Notes: generated by a model not told the origin, from the letters alone. Positions 25,047 through 35,159 are shown, counted from the stretch's first letter. The stretch is 64,000 bases of DNA from JAYKGU01 sp035285585 (GCA_035285585.1 JAYKGU010000021.1:1-64000); one strand, 5' to 3'. A program made the numbers and translations.

Positions 25047-25765
25047 TGGTATAAATTTAGACTGTCCTCCGTGGTCTGCCCTTTCCAACCCTGCTAATCT
25101 AGCTTTGCTCGGATACCCGCAATTTCCCCTAAGCTGGGCCGAGTGCCGTGATTATTCCGCTTTGCTCTTTAAAATCCTTATCAGAAAGATACGCAGAATT
25201 ACGCATGATGAGGGCAAGTTCTAGCCAGCTACAATCAAATTAACTCAGTAGCCAGTGGAAACTGGTGAAAACCCTCAGCCCATTCACGGGATTCATCGGT
25301 AATTCGGTGTGAACAAGTCTTATTTCTTAAAAGTGACTTATTCAAAAGAGCCTGGACTAAATTCAAAAAGACTTTTTCAAAACGCCATTTCCACGCTTCA
25401 CATTAAGTACATGGCCATAAATAAAAGCCAGTGGGGTGCGCCCCCCGGCGGGGGGTGCACCCCACCATAGCTACGTTTACTTATGACCACCTACTTATCT
25501 TCAACAAAGTTGTTTAATTTTTTGATTCATTTCAATTAGCCGTGAATGCTTCGCTGGCATTTACTCGGAACAAGCTTCAGCGAACAGGTTATCGAAACAT
25601 GCGTCCGTCACCTATCGTTCGGTTTGAGTTAGTCACGACTGGCTGTGGGTCTGTCGTTAAGGATGTTATACGAGGTATGGGGTTGGCATCTCTGGCAGTG
25701 CTCAGGTTCCCTTCCTGCCCCTGCCCCTGGGCGCAAACTCATACTGACGAAGGGGAGGCAAACCA
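25047..25765. other. intergenic region upstream of the sensor kinase
   Basis: 719 bases with no credible gene; a short frame near 25542-25769 has poor codon use. It contains the family A repeat at 25404-25497. A strong ribosome binding site (AGGGGAGG, 25751-25758) precedes the kinase start. Confidence 0.5.
25404..25497. repeat. dispersed MITE-like repeat, family A, copy 2
   Basis: 94 bp with terminal inverted repeats TAAGTACATGGCCATAAATAA and TTACTTATGACCACCTACTTA, the same family as 15869-15945. The centre is a G/C-rich palindrome GTGGGGTGCGCCCCCC...GGGGGGTGCACCCCAC, missing in copy 1. Confidence 0.75.
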
Positions 25766-28234
25766 TTGAGCACAAGTCATTCAGAGCCGCTTGCTTTTTA
25801 CCGAAGGCTAGCGACGCAGGCCATGCCCGTGACCAGCCAGGATATTATTTTATTGCTGGCTGACCTCTCGCGGATGATGACCGACCTGCAGCGCGTGACA
25901 GAAAACTTGCAAAATAAGCGAAATGAGCTATCTCAACACTGCCAGCTTCTCTCTAAAAGTCACCGATCTTATCAAATGCTGTTTGAGCAGGCCCCTGTTG
26001 GTTATATCGTGACAAACGCCATTGGCGTGATCGAACAGGTAAATGACGTTGGGGTGCGGCTGCTGCAGAGAACCAAGGACACTCTGATTGGTCAACCCCT
26101 GCAGCGTCTTGTTTCAGAGCGGTCGTCCATTGCGCTGGCTAATTTTCTGGCCCAGTGTCTGTCCCAATCAGACGACATCGCCCGACAAATGGAGGTCTGT
26201 CTGCCTGGATCCGAAGGCAGGGAAGCCCGGGTCAACCTTTTTGTGAGTCCCATTTATCGGCAATCCCGTGAAATCTCCGGGTTTCGCTGGATTCTCCACG
26301 ATATCACTGAGCGGTGGCAGGCGATCGCCTTTCTCCAGCAGCGCATCGACCAGGAAAGGCAGTTGCGGAAAATTGCCCACTCTATTCGTCGTTCGTTGAA
26401 TCCGCAAGAAATTCTCCAGAGCACCGTTACCGAACTACAGCCGCTTCTACAGGCGGGTCAGGTCTTTGCCTACCGGCTGGCGTCCGCTGCTGAACCAACC
26501 CAGATGCAGGATCCCGGAGACTCCGCCACCCGCGGGCAGGCCGGGGGCAACCTGCTAAAGGCGGAAGCCACTGATGCAAGCTGGAGTGGGAAGGGACTCT
26601 TTCCTGTGGGCGATCGCCTGCTGCGAGAGCAAATTCAGCAGTTGATGCACCACCAGTGCCTGGCCATTGACGATTTGAACCACGCCTGCCTGTTGCCGGA
26701 TCTGCGAGCCGCCTGGCAGCAGCAGCAGGTAGAGGCCGTCTTGGTAGTGCCCCTGGTGTGGAGTGAGGAACCCATTGGCCTGCTGGGTATTTTGCAGCAA
26801 TCTCCCTGCTACTGGCACCCGGCTGACATTGAGCTAATTTGTCAGCTTGCTGATGAAGTCAGCATCGCCCTGCACCACGCGGATTTGTATCACCAGATTC
26901 AGCAACTGAACACCGACCTGGAGGCCGAGGTGGAGCGGCGCACCGTACAGGTGCGGACCGCGGCGGAGTTTGAGTCGATGCTGAAGCGTATTACCGACAA
27001 GGTGCGCGACTCGCTGGATGAGAGCCAGATTTTACAAACGGCGATGCGGGAGCTGGCCCAGGTTTTAGAGCTGGGGGGCTGTAATACGGCGCTTTATGAC
27101 CTGGAGGAACAGACTTCCACCATTTCCCACGAATACACCAACTTTATTCCGGCGTATCGGGGGCGGGTGGCGCAGATGAATGACTTCCCCGAAATTTATA
27201 ACCAGCTCCGCCAGGGCCAGTACTTCCAGTTTTGCTCCCTGATTCCTAACCCGGCCCGAGGGCAGGTGGCGCTGCTGGCCTGTCCTATTTTTGTCGATTC
27301 TGAATCGTCGGCAGAAGGAACCCAGCAGGTGCTGGGGGATTTATGGCTAATTAACCACAAGGACCATATCTTTAACGAGTTCGAGATTCGCCTGGTGCAG
27401 CAGGTGGCTAACCAGTGTGCGATCGCCATTCGTCAGGCCCGCCTCTACCAGGCCGCCCAGGGACAGGTACACGAGCTGGAGCGGCTCAACCGGCTCAAGG
27501 ATGAGTTTTTAAGCACCGTATCCCATGAGCTGCGCACGCCCATTTCCAACGTCAAAATGGCGATTCACATGCTAAAACGGGCCAGCACGGAAGAAAAGCG
27601 GCAGCGCTATTTCGAGATCCTAGAAGCCGAGTGCCAGCGGGAAGCTGATTTGATCAACGACCTGCTGGATCTGCAAAAGCTTGAGGTGTCGTCCTATCCC
27701 ATCACCGTGAATACCATTGCCCTGCAGGACTGGATTCCCAGTGTGGTTGAACCGTTCCAGTCGCGCATTTCTACCTATCAGCAGCACCTCAACGTTATTT
27801 GTCCCCAATCGCTGCCGCTGCTTTGCACCGATTTCGACATTTTGCAGCGGATTCTCGCCGAACTGCTCAACAACGCCTGTAAGTATACGCCTTCGGATCG
27901 CACCATTGAGTTAAGCGTGTATAGCAATGAGGTAGTGGAAGATCCCCTGGGGCGATCGCTCCCCCCTGGCATTACCGTAATCGCGCGTAACCAGGCCGAA
28001 ATTCCCGCCTCTGAACTTCCCCATATTTTTGAAAAATTCTATCGGGTGCCCAACGCCGATCCGTGGAAACAGGGCGGAACAGGGCTGGGGCTGGCCCTGG
28101 TGCAAAAGCTGGTAGAACAGTTGGGGGGATCGATTTACGTCGAAAGCAAAGATGGCTGGACGACGTTTACGGTCACCGTTCCCAACCTGCCCAAGCAAGA
28201 CCCCCGCCTGACGATAGAATCACTGAGTCAGTAG
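25766..28234 (+). CDS. PAS-GAF-GAF hybrid sensor histidine kinase
   Basis: 822 aa. Order: N-terminal helices, a PAS domain (SYQMLFEQAPVGYIVTNAIG, about residues 70-185), a GAF domain (about 210-375), a coiled coil, a second GAF (about 405-560), HisKA with H-box SHELRTPISNVKMAIHML, and HATPase_c with N-box LNNACKY and G-box GGTGLGLALVQKLVEQLGG. No transmembrane helix, so it is probably cytoplasmic. TTG start at 25766 is supported by AGGGGAGG seven bases upstream; an internal ATG at 25823 is the alternative. No response regulator is adjacent, and the signal is unknown. Confidence 0.9.
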   Translation: MSTSHSEPLAFYRRLATQAMPVTSQDIILLLADLSRMMTDLQRVTENLQNKRNELSQHCQLLSKSHRSYQMLFEQAPVGYIVTNAIGVIEQVNDVGVRLLQRTKDTLIGQPLQRLVSERSSIALANFLAQCLSQSDDIARQMEVCLPGSEGREARVNLFVSPIYRQSREISGFRWILHDITERWQAIAFLQQRIDQERQLRKIAHSIRRSLNPQEILQSTVTELQPLLQAGQVFAYRLASAAEPTQMQDPGDSATRGQAGGNLLKAEATDASWSGKGLFPVGDRLLREQIQQLMHHQCLAIDDLNHACLLPDLRAAWQQQQVEAVLVVPLVWSEEPIGLLGILQQSPCYWHPADIELICQLADEVSIALHHADLYHQIQQLNTDLEAEVERRTVQVRTAAEFESMLKRITDKVRDSLDESQILQTAMRELAQVLELGGCNTALYDLEEQTSTISHEYTNFIPAYRGRVAQMNDFPEIYNQLRQGQYFQFCSLIPNPARGQVALLACPIFVDSESSAEGTQQVLGDLWLINHKDHIFNEFEIRLVQQVANQCAIAIRQARLYQAAQGQVHELERLNRLKDEFLSTVSHELRTPISNVKMAIHMLKRASTEEKRQRYFEILEAECQREADLINDLLDLQKLEVSSYPITVNTIALQDWIPSVVEPFQSRISTYQQHLNVICPQSLPLLCTDFDILQRILAELLNNACKYTPSDRTIELSVYSNEVVEDPLGRSLPPGITVIARNQAEIPASELPHIFEKFYRVPNADPWKQGGTGLGLALVQKLVEQLGGSIYVESKDGWTTFTVTVPNLPKQDPRLTIESLSQ

Positions 28235-28352
28235 AATTGAACCCGGCGCTTGCCGACGATAGGACTAGAATAGAGACGCCCAAAAGTCTACAGCGATAGA
28301 ATCGGTGGAACGTGATGGTCACACCTATACAGCACCGAGGTCAGACTAGAGC

Positions 28353-29339
28353 GTGATTGGACGCATAATTGGACAGATGCGCCTGCTGCACCTGGTGAAC
28401 CGGCGGTTTTTTCGGTTTTTTAGATATCTTACGCCTCGGGTTCTCTGGGAAACGGGTAGGCGAACCGGCGAACAGCGGCTGATGGGGCTGGCGTCCGAAA
28501 TCGCCTACAACGCCATGTTTGCCCTTTTCCCCTCAATTCTGGCAGTTTTCACCGCCATTGGCCTCTTTGACCCATTGACGACCCGGTTTGAGCGCATGGT
28601 TGAGCGGGTGAGCGAGGTCGTGCCTTTGGAGGTGTTTCGCCTGGTCAACAACTTCGCGGAGGAGTTAAGTAACAGCAGCAATGGTGGGCTGTTTTCCCTG
28701 AGCTTTTTTCTAGCGATCTGGATTTCATCGGGGGCTGTGGGATCTGCCATGCGGGCTATGGATCAGATTCACCAGGTGCCCCGCCGCCGCCGCCGCCCCT
28801 TCTGGAAGGCCAAGCTTATTTCCATTGGGCTGACCTTGGGGGCGATCGCCCTCCTGATCCTGGCTTCGTTTCTGATTTTCCTCAGCGACATTCTGCTGGG
28901 CATTCTCATCGACCAGGCGGCTCAGCGAAGCAGTATTTTAGAGCAGGCACTGCTCACTGTGGCCCAGTATTTGAGCTTTCCCCTGGCTCTGTGCACCATG
29001 TCCGTTGCCTTCGCCGTTCTCTATCGCTTTGGCCCCAGCCGCTGGAACCCAGGAAAACCCATTCTGCCGGGAGCAATGCTGGCAGCCATTTCCTGGGCGG
29101 TGATTTCGGGCCTGTTTCGCCTTTATGTCATTCGCTTCGGCAACTACAATCGGGTCTATGGTGCGGTGGGGGCTGTGATCGTCCTCTTGCTGTGGCTCTA
29201 CCTTAGCTCCCTGGTGATGCTGATCGGGGATCAGCTAAATGTGGTGGTGGGCGAGGCGATGCAGCAAGCAAAAAGCGACAGGAGAGAGCTGAAAGGAAAG
29301 AAGGGCAAGGGATCGATAGAAAAAGGGGAGGAGCATTAG
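28353..29339 (+). CDS. YihY/BrkB family membrane protein
   Basis: 328 aa with six predicted transmembrane helices. The family pattern is clear: LASEIAYNAMFALFPSILAVFTAIGLF, IWISSGAVGSAMRAMDQIHQ, and FGNYNRVYGAVGAVIVLLLWLYLSS near the C-terminus. Formerly called ribonuclease BN by error, the family has no proven function. GTG start at 28353, or ATG at 28377. The C-terminus is Lys-rich. The next gene starts at the base after this stop. Confidence 0.88.
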   Translation: MIGRIIGQMRLLHLVNRRFFRFFRYLTPRVLWETGRRTGEQRLMGLASEIAYNAMFALFPSILAVFTAIGLFDPLTTRFERMVERVSEVVPLEVFRLVNNFAEELSNSSNGGLFSLSFFLAIWISSGAVGSAMRAMDQIHQVPRRRRRPFWKAKLISIGLTLGAIALLILASFLIFLSDILLGILIDQAAQRSSILEQALLTVAQYLSFPLALCTMSVAFAVLYRFGPSRWNPGKPILPGAMLAAISWAVISGLFRLYVIRFGNYNRVYGAVGAVIVLLLWLYLSSLVMLIGDQLNVVVGEAMQQAKSDRRELKGKKGKGSIEKGEEH

Positions 29340-30449
29340 GTGAATCGGGTTGTTGTCGTGGGGGCGGGGGTTGTGGGGGCAGCGATCGCCTACGAGCTGA
29401 GCCTGGTGCCGGATCTACAGATAACCCTGCTCGATCGCCAGCCACCGGCTCAAGATTCCACGGGGGCAGCCCTGGGCGTCCTGATGGGAGCCATCAGTCA
29501 AAAGACCAGGGGACGGGCATGGCGACTGCGGGAGGCCAGCCTGCGCCGCTATAAGACCCTAATTCCCGAATTAGAAGCTCTTATGGGCAACCTGATCCCC
29601 GTTAACCGGGACGGCATCCTCCTGCTGGGTTTTGCAGATGAAAATTGGGACAAATGGCGAGATCTGGCAGCGCTGCGCCAGACTCAGGGCTGGCGGCTAG
29701 AGATCTGGGACGAGGGGACGCTGCGATCGCGCTACCCCCAGGTGGGCCAGCAGTTGGGCGGGCAGGCAATCACCGGGGCGGTTTATTCCCCTGGCGATCG
29801 CCAGATCGATCCGGTGGCCCTCACCCAGGCCCTGGTATCTGCCGCCCAGCATCAAGGAGTCACCGTGAGACTGGACACGTCGGTTATGGCGCTGACGCGA
29901 TCGCCCGCTGTCGCCCACGGCCCATACCAACTGCACACCACCCAGGGAGACCTTCCTGCCGACTGGATAATCCTGGCCGCCGGGCTAGGGTCGCCCCTGC
30001 TGAGCGCATCGCTGCACCAGTCCCTGGATATTCGCCCGGTTCTAGGACAGGCCCTGCGGCTGCACCTCCCCCAGCCCCTGGGCACGGCAGCCTTTCGGCC
30101 CGTCCTCACCGGCCAGGATCTGCACATCGTACCCCTGGGAGAGCGGGAGTGCTGGGTAGGAGCAACCGTGGAATTTCCCGATGAAGCAGGCGGGGTCGTA
30201 GCCGATGCAGCTCAGCTACAGACAGTGCTGGAAGGGGCGATCGCCCTCTGCCCACTCCTGGCCGGTGCCACCGTCCTCCATACCTGGTCGGGCCAGCGTC
30301 CCCGCCCCTTTAACCGCTCAGCTCCAGTGATCGAGCCGCTTCCCGATCATCCCCAGGTCATCCTCGCCACCGGCCACTATCGCAATGGCGTACTGCTGGC
30401 CCCGGCAACGGCGCTCCAGGTGCGAGATTTAGTCATAAAAGCTGAATGA
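29340..30449 (+). CDS. FAD-dependent amine/glycine oxidase family protein (DAO fold)
   Basis: 369 aa. The dinucleotide-binding VVVVGAGVVGAAIAYELSLV opens the protein, followed by LDRQ and an active-site region TGAALGVLMGA. The C-terminal HTWSGQRPRPFNRSAPVIE and ILATGHYRNGVLLAPATA is the glycine-oxidase/ThiO-like signature. It may make dehydroglycine for thiamin synthesis or oxidise another amino acid; in some cyanobacteria ThiO is fused to ThiG, which is not the case here. GTG start directly after the YihY stop implies translational coupling. Confidence 0.85.
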   Translation: MNRVVVVGAGVVGAAIAYELSLVPDLQITLLDRQPPAQDSTGAALGVLMGAISQKTRGRAWRLREASLRRYKTLIPELEALMGNLIPVNRDGILLLGFADENWDKWRDLAALRQTQGWRLEIWDEGTLRSRYPQVGQQLGGQAITGAVYSPGDRQIDPVALTQALVSAAQHQGVTVRLDTSVMALTRSPAVAHGPYQLHTTQGDLPADWIILAAGLGSPLLSASLHQSLDIRPVLGQALRLHLPQPLGTAAFRPVLTGQDLHIVPLGERECWVGATVEFPDEAGGVVADAAQLQTVLEGAIALCPLLAGATVLHTWSGQRPRPFNRSAPVIEPLPDHPQVILATGHYRNGVLLAPATALQVRDLVIKAE

Positions 30450-30594
30450 GCTGACTTGGGAAATACCTCAGAGAACCTCTGGCTTAACCCACTCTGGAGC
30501 CAGAGTCCCCTGGAAGTGTCCCCAGCGGGATGTCGGAACCAGCCGTCGCGCCAGCATCCTGCTTGCGTATGGATCACTCAAAACTCACCGCTCC

Positions 30595-31776
30595 TCACTG
30601 CTGCGACAGCCGTTTCACCGTCTCCCCGCCCAGCAGGCGATCGGCCTCCGCCAGGGTGGCAGGGATCGTATCGGCATGGGGGCTGTGGGCCAGACACGCC
30701 CGCAGGTCAAGCTGGTGAATCTGGTCAGCTTTGTTCCCTGGAAACCAGTGACTGGCATTACCCAGCAGGTTATAGCGCATCTTGGCGTAGTCCACCATAT
30801 CGTAGGCCAGGGCCAGGTTACGCAACCAGAGGATCACGGGAATATTGACCCCGCCGGGGGTATGCCGCTGATCCGGCAGGCCGACGTGCCAGCTTTTGTA
30901 CCAGGTTTCACCCAGGGCCTCAATGGCGGCCTGCTCCAGTCGCTGCAGGATGGGCGGCAGCACTTCATCGGCGCGATCGAGCAGCTCCAGGGTTTTCAGG
31001 TGCTCATCAAAATCAGAGGGACGGGCCGCTCCCAGGCTCAGGGTATGCACCTGGGGATGGCTGAGGCAAAAGAGGTCGTTAAACACCATCGGACTCAGGG
31101 GCGCACAGAGATCCACCAGCTTTTGCGGCGGACTGTAGAGCTTGCCACCCTTGTCGGAGGGGCTGATGATAAATACGCCCATGTCCCGCTGGCTGGCCGC
31201 CTCAATGGCAGGCCAGTTGAACTGGTTGATGTAGTACCAGTGGAGATTCACGTAGTCGAACTGGTTGGTTTCGATGGTCTTGAGAATAATGTCCGTAGGG
31301 GCGTGGGTAGAAAAGCCAATGAAGCGCACCTTGCCCTGCTGCTGAAGCGATCGCGCCACTTCCAAACAGCCCCCCGGTCGCACTGTCCAGTCGAGCATTT
31401 CGGGGGTGTTGATGCCGTGGATGCCCAGCAGGTCAACGGTGTCGAGTCGCAGATTAGACAGGCATTTCTGCACGGTTTTACCAAAATCTTTAGGATTTTC
31501 CTGGGGCGAAACCTTGGTTTGAACAATGAGCTGCTCCCGTGGCAGTCGCGGCAAAATCCGTCCCAGTTGAATTTCGGATGTGCCGTAGCCTCGCGCTGTT
31601 TCAATATGGTGAATGCCCACCTCAAGCGAGCGGCGAATGGTGGCCTCCAGGTTGTCCTGGCTGGGGTGGGGAATTTGCCAGCCAGGCACGTCTTTCCAGG
31701 AGTGTTGATAGCGCATCCCGCCACAGGAGAAGACGGGCATTTGTAAATTCGTGCGTCCGAATCGTCGGTATTGCAT
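30595..31776 (-). CDS. aldo/keto reductase
   Basis: 393 aa, longer than the 270-330 aa norm because of a C-terminal extension of roughly 90 residues. The AKR barrel shows FGRTNLQMPVFSCGGMRY, GIHHIETARGYGTSE (Asp replaced by Glu-like ET; catalytic Tyr in GYG), IVQTKVSP (Lys) and LLGIHGIN (His). The extension holds the NASHWFPGN segment seen in cyanobacterial homologues. NAD(P)H-dependent reduction of a carbonyl is expected; substrate unknown. ATG start at 31776. Confidence 0.88.
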   Translation of the reverse strand: MQYRRFGRTNLQMPVFSCGGMRYQHSWKDVPGWQIPHPSQDNLEATIRRSLEVGIHHIETARGYGTSEIQLGRILPRLPREQLIVQTKVSPQENPKDFGKTVQKCLSNLRLDTVDLLGIHGINTPEMLDWTVRPGGCLEVARSLQQQGKVRFIGFSTHAPTDIILKTIETNQFDYVNLHWYYINQFNWPAIEAASQRDMGVFIISPSDKGGKLYSPPQKLVDLCAPLSPMVFNDLFCLSHPQVHTLSLGAARPSDFDEHLKTLELLDRADEVLPPILQRLEQAAIEALGETWYKSWHVGLPDQRHTPGGVNIPVILWLRNLALAYDMVDYAKMRYNLLGNASHWFPGNKADQIHQLDLRACLAHSPHADTIPATLAEADRLLGGETVKRLSQQ

Positions 31777-32300
31777 GGAAGCTGGTTCGCCTTATGGCCA
31801 TCACTCACGTCATCTCTGAGTATGCCACGGCAGTTTCAGGCCTGCGGGCCGCTAGCGGACGGGTGGAGCATCCGAAAAATTACGGAGAAGTTTGCCAGTA
31901 TCAAAAAATTCATCCAATCTTGACTCAGTAATCAAGTACTTTTATTGAAACGTAAGGAATACTAAGTAACAGAGAATGCTAACTAGCAGAACAACTTCAG
32001 TGTGCATCTCAAGTCCGTATCCGTGTTCGTTAAGCTACTTTCAGGGAAATTTGACAGGCATCTCATGCGCGGTTCTATTGCATAGATCTCCCCAAATCTC
32101 CCTAAATCTCCCTAAGCCTATCTCAATGGATTGCCACCCGTTGATTGCCACCCCCACTTCCTCCACCAGCCCCCATAGTTGAGTCTGGTCATTCAAGTAA
32201 AGACCAGTAAGCGATCGCCCCTATCCCTCTTCCTCGCCACTTACTTCCACTGAGTAGCGTCAGTGACCTTATTATTCAGCGTTTTTAAACGCATCTGCCT
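31777..32300. other. intergenic region with a short tandem repeat
   Basis: 524 bases between divergent genes; no gene seen. AAATCTCCCT-type units repeat three times at about 32085-32117. Promoters for the reductase and the kinase should be here. Confidence 0.4.
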
Positions 32301-34271
32301 ATGTTAGGACATGTTGTCGGCGGACGGTACCAAATTCTCCAGCACCTGGGTGGTGGTGGGTTTGGACGGACCTATCTGGCAGAAGACAAACACCTGCCGG
32401 GGCAGCCTCAGTGCGTCGTTAAGCAACTCAAACCTCGTAACACCCACCCGCAGGCTCTGGAAGTGGCGCGGCGATTATTTGAGCGGGAGGCAGAGGTGCT
32501 GTATCTGCTGGGCAACCATCCCCAAATTCCCCGTCTGTTCGCCCACTTCGAAGAAAATCAGGAGTTTTATCTCGTCCAGGAGTTCATTGACGGCACTGTC
32601 CTCAGCCGCGAGATTCGTCGGGGGCAGACTCTCAGCGAAATGGACACAATCGGGCTGCTAAAAGAAATTCTCACCATTCTCCAATTCGTCCACGGGCAAC
32701 ACGTCATTCATCGCGACATCAAACCCTCCAACCTGATGCGGCGACACCAGGACCAGGCCATCGTGCTCATCGATTTTGGTGGCGTTAAGCAAATTGGGTC
32801 TGAATCCTCCGATGCGGAGCAGAGCAGCATTACGATCGCCATCGGCTCCTCTGGATACATGCCCAACGAGCAGCTAGCAGGCAAGCCCCGCTACAGCAGC
32901 GACATCTACTCAGTGGGCATGATTGGCATTAAGGCATTGACGGGCTGCAGCCCGGCGCAATTGCCCGAAGATTTGCGGTCGGGGGAAATTCTCTGGCGCG
33001 ATCGCGCCCCCCACACTTCCGACGAGTTTGCCCACATTCTCGAGACTATGACCCGTTATGACTTCCGCCATCGCTATGAAACCGTCGAAGCGGTGATTGC
33101 TGCCCTCGACAACCTGACGGCCCAGTCTGATACGGCGACCATGACCTACCAGAAGCCCACAGGCAAGCCTTCTCGTCCACCTGAGCAGCAGGATCCCGTC
33201 GAGGGTCAAGCCTCCCATCTGCCCGATGCCGTCGATCGCGCCACCACGTCCTCCTCCACCGAATTATCGGCCCACGTCGGGCTATCGACCCTGCTGTTAA
33301 ACACAGGTCAGTCAGGCATTGATGCCACTGCAGCTAGTTCGGGAATTAGGGATGGCTATTTGGTCTGGTATGAGCGGGGAGATGAGTTATTCCAGCAGCA
33401 GCGGTTTCAGCGGGCAATTCCCTGTTATGAAAAGGTGCTGCAGGCAGTACCCGACGACTATTTTGCCTGGTTTAAGCTGGCGATGGCCCTGGAAAATGTG
33501 CAGCGTCACGTGGATGCGATCGCCTGCTACGACCGGGTCGTCCAGCTTCAGCCTGAGGATTATCTCGCCTGGTTTAAGCGGGGCAAGGCGCTGGAGCATC
33601 TCCAGCGGTACGAAGAGTCGCTGGCATCTTATGACCGCGTGGTGCAGATTCAACCGCGCAACTACTGGGTTTGGCACGAGCGGGGCATGGTGTTAGAAGC
33701 GCTGAAGCGCAACGAGGATGCCATCAGCGCCTTTGACCGGGCGGTGCAGCTCAAGCCCGATTTCCAGCTTGCCATTGAACACCGGAAGCGGCTTTTGCGA
33801 CAGTCGAAGCAAGTTAGCCGCCTGTACGATTTGCATCATTACGATGAGGCGATCGCCTCCTGCAACCAGGCCATCCGTGACCAGCCCGACAATGTGATGG
33901 CGTGGCTTATGCGGGGAATGGCGTTTGAAAACGCAAATCAGTATGCAGAAGCCATTCGTTCTTATCAACAGGTCATCCGGCTGCAGCGGGACGACCATCT
34001 CGCCTGGTTTAAGTGTGGCACTTTGTTGGAAAAACTAGAGCGCTATCCCGACGCCGCTAAAGCTTATCAAGAAGTGACCCGGCTCCAACCCGATAACTAC
34101 TGGGCCTGGTATGACTGGGGACGGGTATCCGAAACGCTTCACGATTACGAGCAGGCGCTAACGGCCTACGATCGCGCCGCCCACCTCAACCCAAATTTAG
34201 GCGAGGCGATCGCCGGACGCAAGCGAACCATGCAGCAGCTTAAGCTAATCTGCTCCGTCTCGTCTGAATAG
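32301..34271 (+). CDS. serine/threonine protein kinase with C-terminal TPR repeats
   Basis: 656 aa. Kinase domain at residues 10-270: LGGGGFGRTYLAED (Gly loop), CVVKQLKP, HRDIKPSNLM, LIDFGGVKQIG, and SSGYMPNEQ. A Ser/Thr-rich linker (about 275-340) leads to at least seven TPR units to the end, e.g. RFQRAIPCYEKVLQAVPDD and RYEESLASYDRVVQIQPRN. This is a common cyanobacterial kinase type with a protein-interaction scaffold. It ends 16 bases from the convergent ccmO gene. Regulation of the carboxysome locus by it would be speculation. Confidence 0.92.
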   Translation: MLGHVVGGRYQILQHLGGGGFGRTYLAEDKHLPGQPQCVVKQLKPRNTHPQALEVARRLFEREAEVLYLLGNHPQIPRLFAHFEENQEFYLVQEFIDGTVLSREIRRGQTLSEMDTIGLLKEILTILQFVHGQHVIHRDIKPSNLMRRHQDQAIVLIDFGGVKQIGSESSDAEQSSITIAIGSSGYMPNEQLAGKPRYSSDIYSVGMIGIKALTGCSPAQLPEDLRSGEILWRDRAPHTSDEFAHILETMTRYDFRHRYETVEAVIAALDNLTAQSDTATMTYQKPTGKPSRPPEQQDPVEGQASHLPDAVDRATTSSSTELSAHVGLSTLLLNTGQSGIDATAASSGIRDGYLVWYERGDELFQQQRFQRAIPCYEKVLQAVPDDYFAWFKLAMALENVQRHVDAIACYDRVVQLQPEDYLAWFKRGKALEHLQRYEESLASYDRVVQIQPRNYWVWHERGMVLEALKRNEDAISAFDRAVQLKPDFQLAIEHRKRLLRQSKQVSRLYDLHHYDEAIASCNQAIRDQPDNVMAWLMRGMAFENANQYAEAIRSYQQVIRLQRDDHLAWFKCGTLLEKLERYPDAAKAYQEVTRLQPDNYWAWYDWGRVSETLHDYEQALTAYDRAAHLNPNLGEAIAGRKRTMQQLKLICSVSSE

Positions 34272-34287
34272 CCGCTGCCCGGGTTAG

Positions 34288-35121
34288 CTAGTTAGCTTCT
34301 CCCTGGGACTGGGATTGCTGCGACTCAGGCAAACCCTCTGGCTCTAGCTCCAGTTCACGGGGTTCGGGCGTGGCAAGCTCCCGAAGTTCGGGAAGTTCTA
34401 GCAGCTCTTTCTCTGGGAGAGCCTGCTTTTCCTTCAGATCAAGCGGCAGCGATAGCGGTTTAGGCGTCTCGATCCAGCAGCTGGCGACGGGCAGGGTGTG
34501 CTCCAGGTCTTCGAGGGGACGGGGGATGACCATGACAGAATGCAGTTCACCAATGCGCTCGGCTTCGTGCATCCCCACTTCGATGGCGATCGTGACATCG
34601 GCCACATTGCCGCGAATAATGGCCGTACATAGCCCCGATCCAATCATCTCGTAGGAGGCGAGCTGCACCTCAGCAGACTTGAGCATGGCATCGGCGGCCC
34701 CCACCATCGCCGGAAATCCACGGGTTTCCAGGAGGCCAACCGCCTGGTTGCTGAGGCGACTGTAGCCGTTGATTTCAGAAATTTGTGCCAGACGGCTGCC
34801 GATGGGCAACACTGCATCCAGATTGGGCAGCGGACGGGGGATGACTGACTTAGACACGAGCTGGCCAAACTGCTGAGCTGTTTCTGCGCCGCTCTCTACG
34901 GCAATTCGCACGTCTGCCAGTCGTCCGCGCACCACCGCAGTGCAGTAGCCGCTACCGATTTTTTCGTATCCCAGGAGGGTGACCCCAGCGGATTTGAGCA
35001 TCATGTCGGCGGTGCCAATGATGGCCGGGAAACTGCGAGTGGAGACCAGCCCCAGCGCCGTGTGGCTGAAGTCGGGCGATCGCCCCGAACGCTGGCCCTG
35101 AACCATACCTCGTGCTTGCAT
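34288..35121 (-). CDS. ccmO: carboxysome shell protein CcmO (tandem BMC domains)
   Basis: 277 aa from the ATG at 35121 (a GTG at 35142 adds seven). Two bacterial-microcompartment domains: residues about 25-105 (ALGLVSTRSFPAIIGTADMM, GYEKIGSGYCTAVVRG) and about 130-210 (AVGLLETRGFPAMVGAADAM, SYEMIGSGLCTAIIRG). CcmO forms trimers in beta-carboxysome shells and is needed for assembly. The last 60 residues are a Pro/Glu/Leu-rich tail (LPEKELLELPELREL), longer than usual. It is the last gene of the operon ccmK2-K1-L-M-N-O. Confidence 0.93.
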   Translation of the reverse strand: MQARGMVQGQRSGRSPDFSHTALGLVSTRSFPAIIGTADMMLKSAGVTLLGYEKIGSGYCTAVVRGRLADVRIAVESGAETAQQFGQLVSKSVIPRPLPNLDAVLPIGSRLAQISEINGYSRLSNQAVGLLETRGFPAMVGAADAMLKSAEVQLASYEMIGSGLCTAIIRGNVADVTIAIEVGMHEAERIGELHSVMVIPRPLEDLEHTLPVASCWIETPKPLSLPLDLKEKQALPEKELLELPELRELATPEPRELELEPEGLPESQQSQSQGEAN

Positions 35122-35159
35122 GTTCACCGTTGTCTTCTCCACTTACAAAACCCGCTGCA

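Noticed and set aside
30676..31746. 356-codon plus-strand frame opposite the aldo/keto reductase gene
   Set aside because: It mirrors the real gene in antisense, has no recognisable domain, and the minus-strand frame shows complete AKR motifs.
32301..34271. Functional link of the Ser/Thr-TPR kinase to the adjacent carboxysome operon
   Set aside because: The genes are convergent with a 16-base gap, and this kinase type is common elsewhere; adjacency alone is not evidence.
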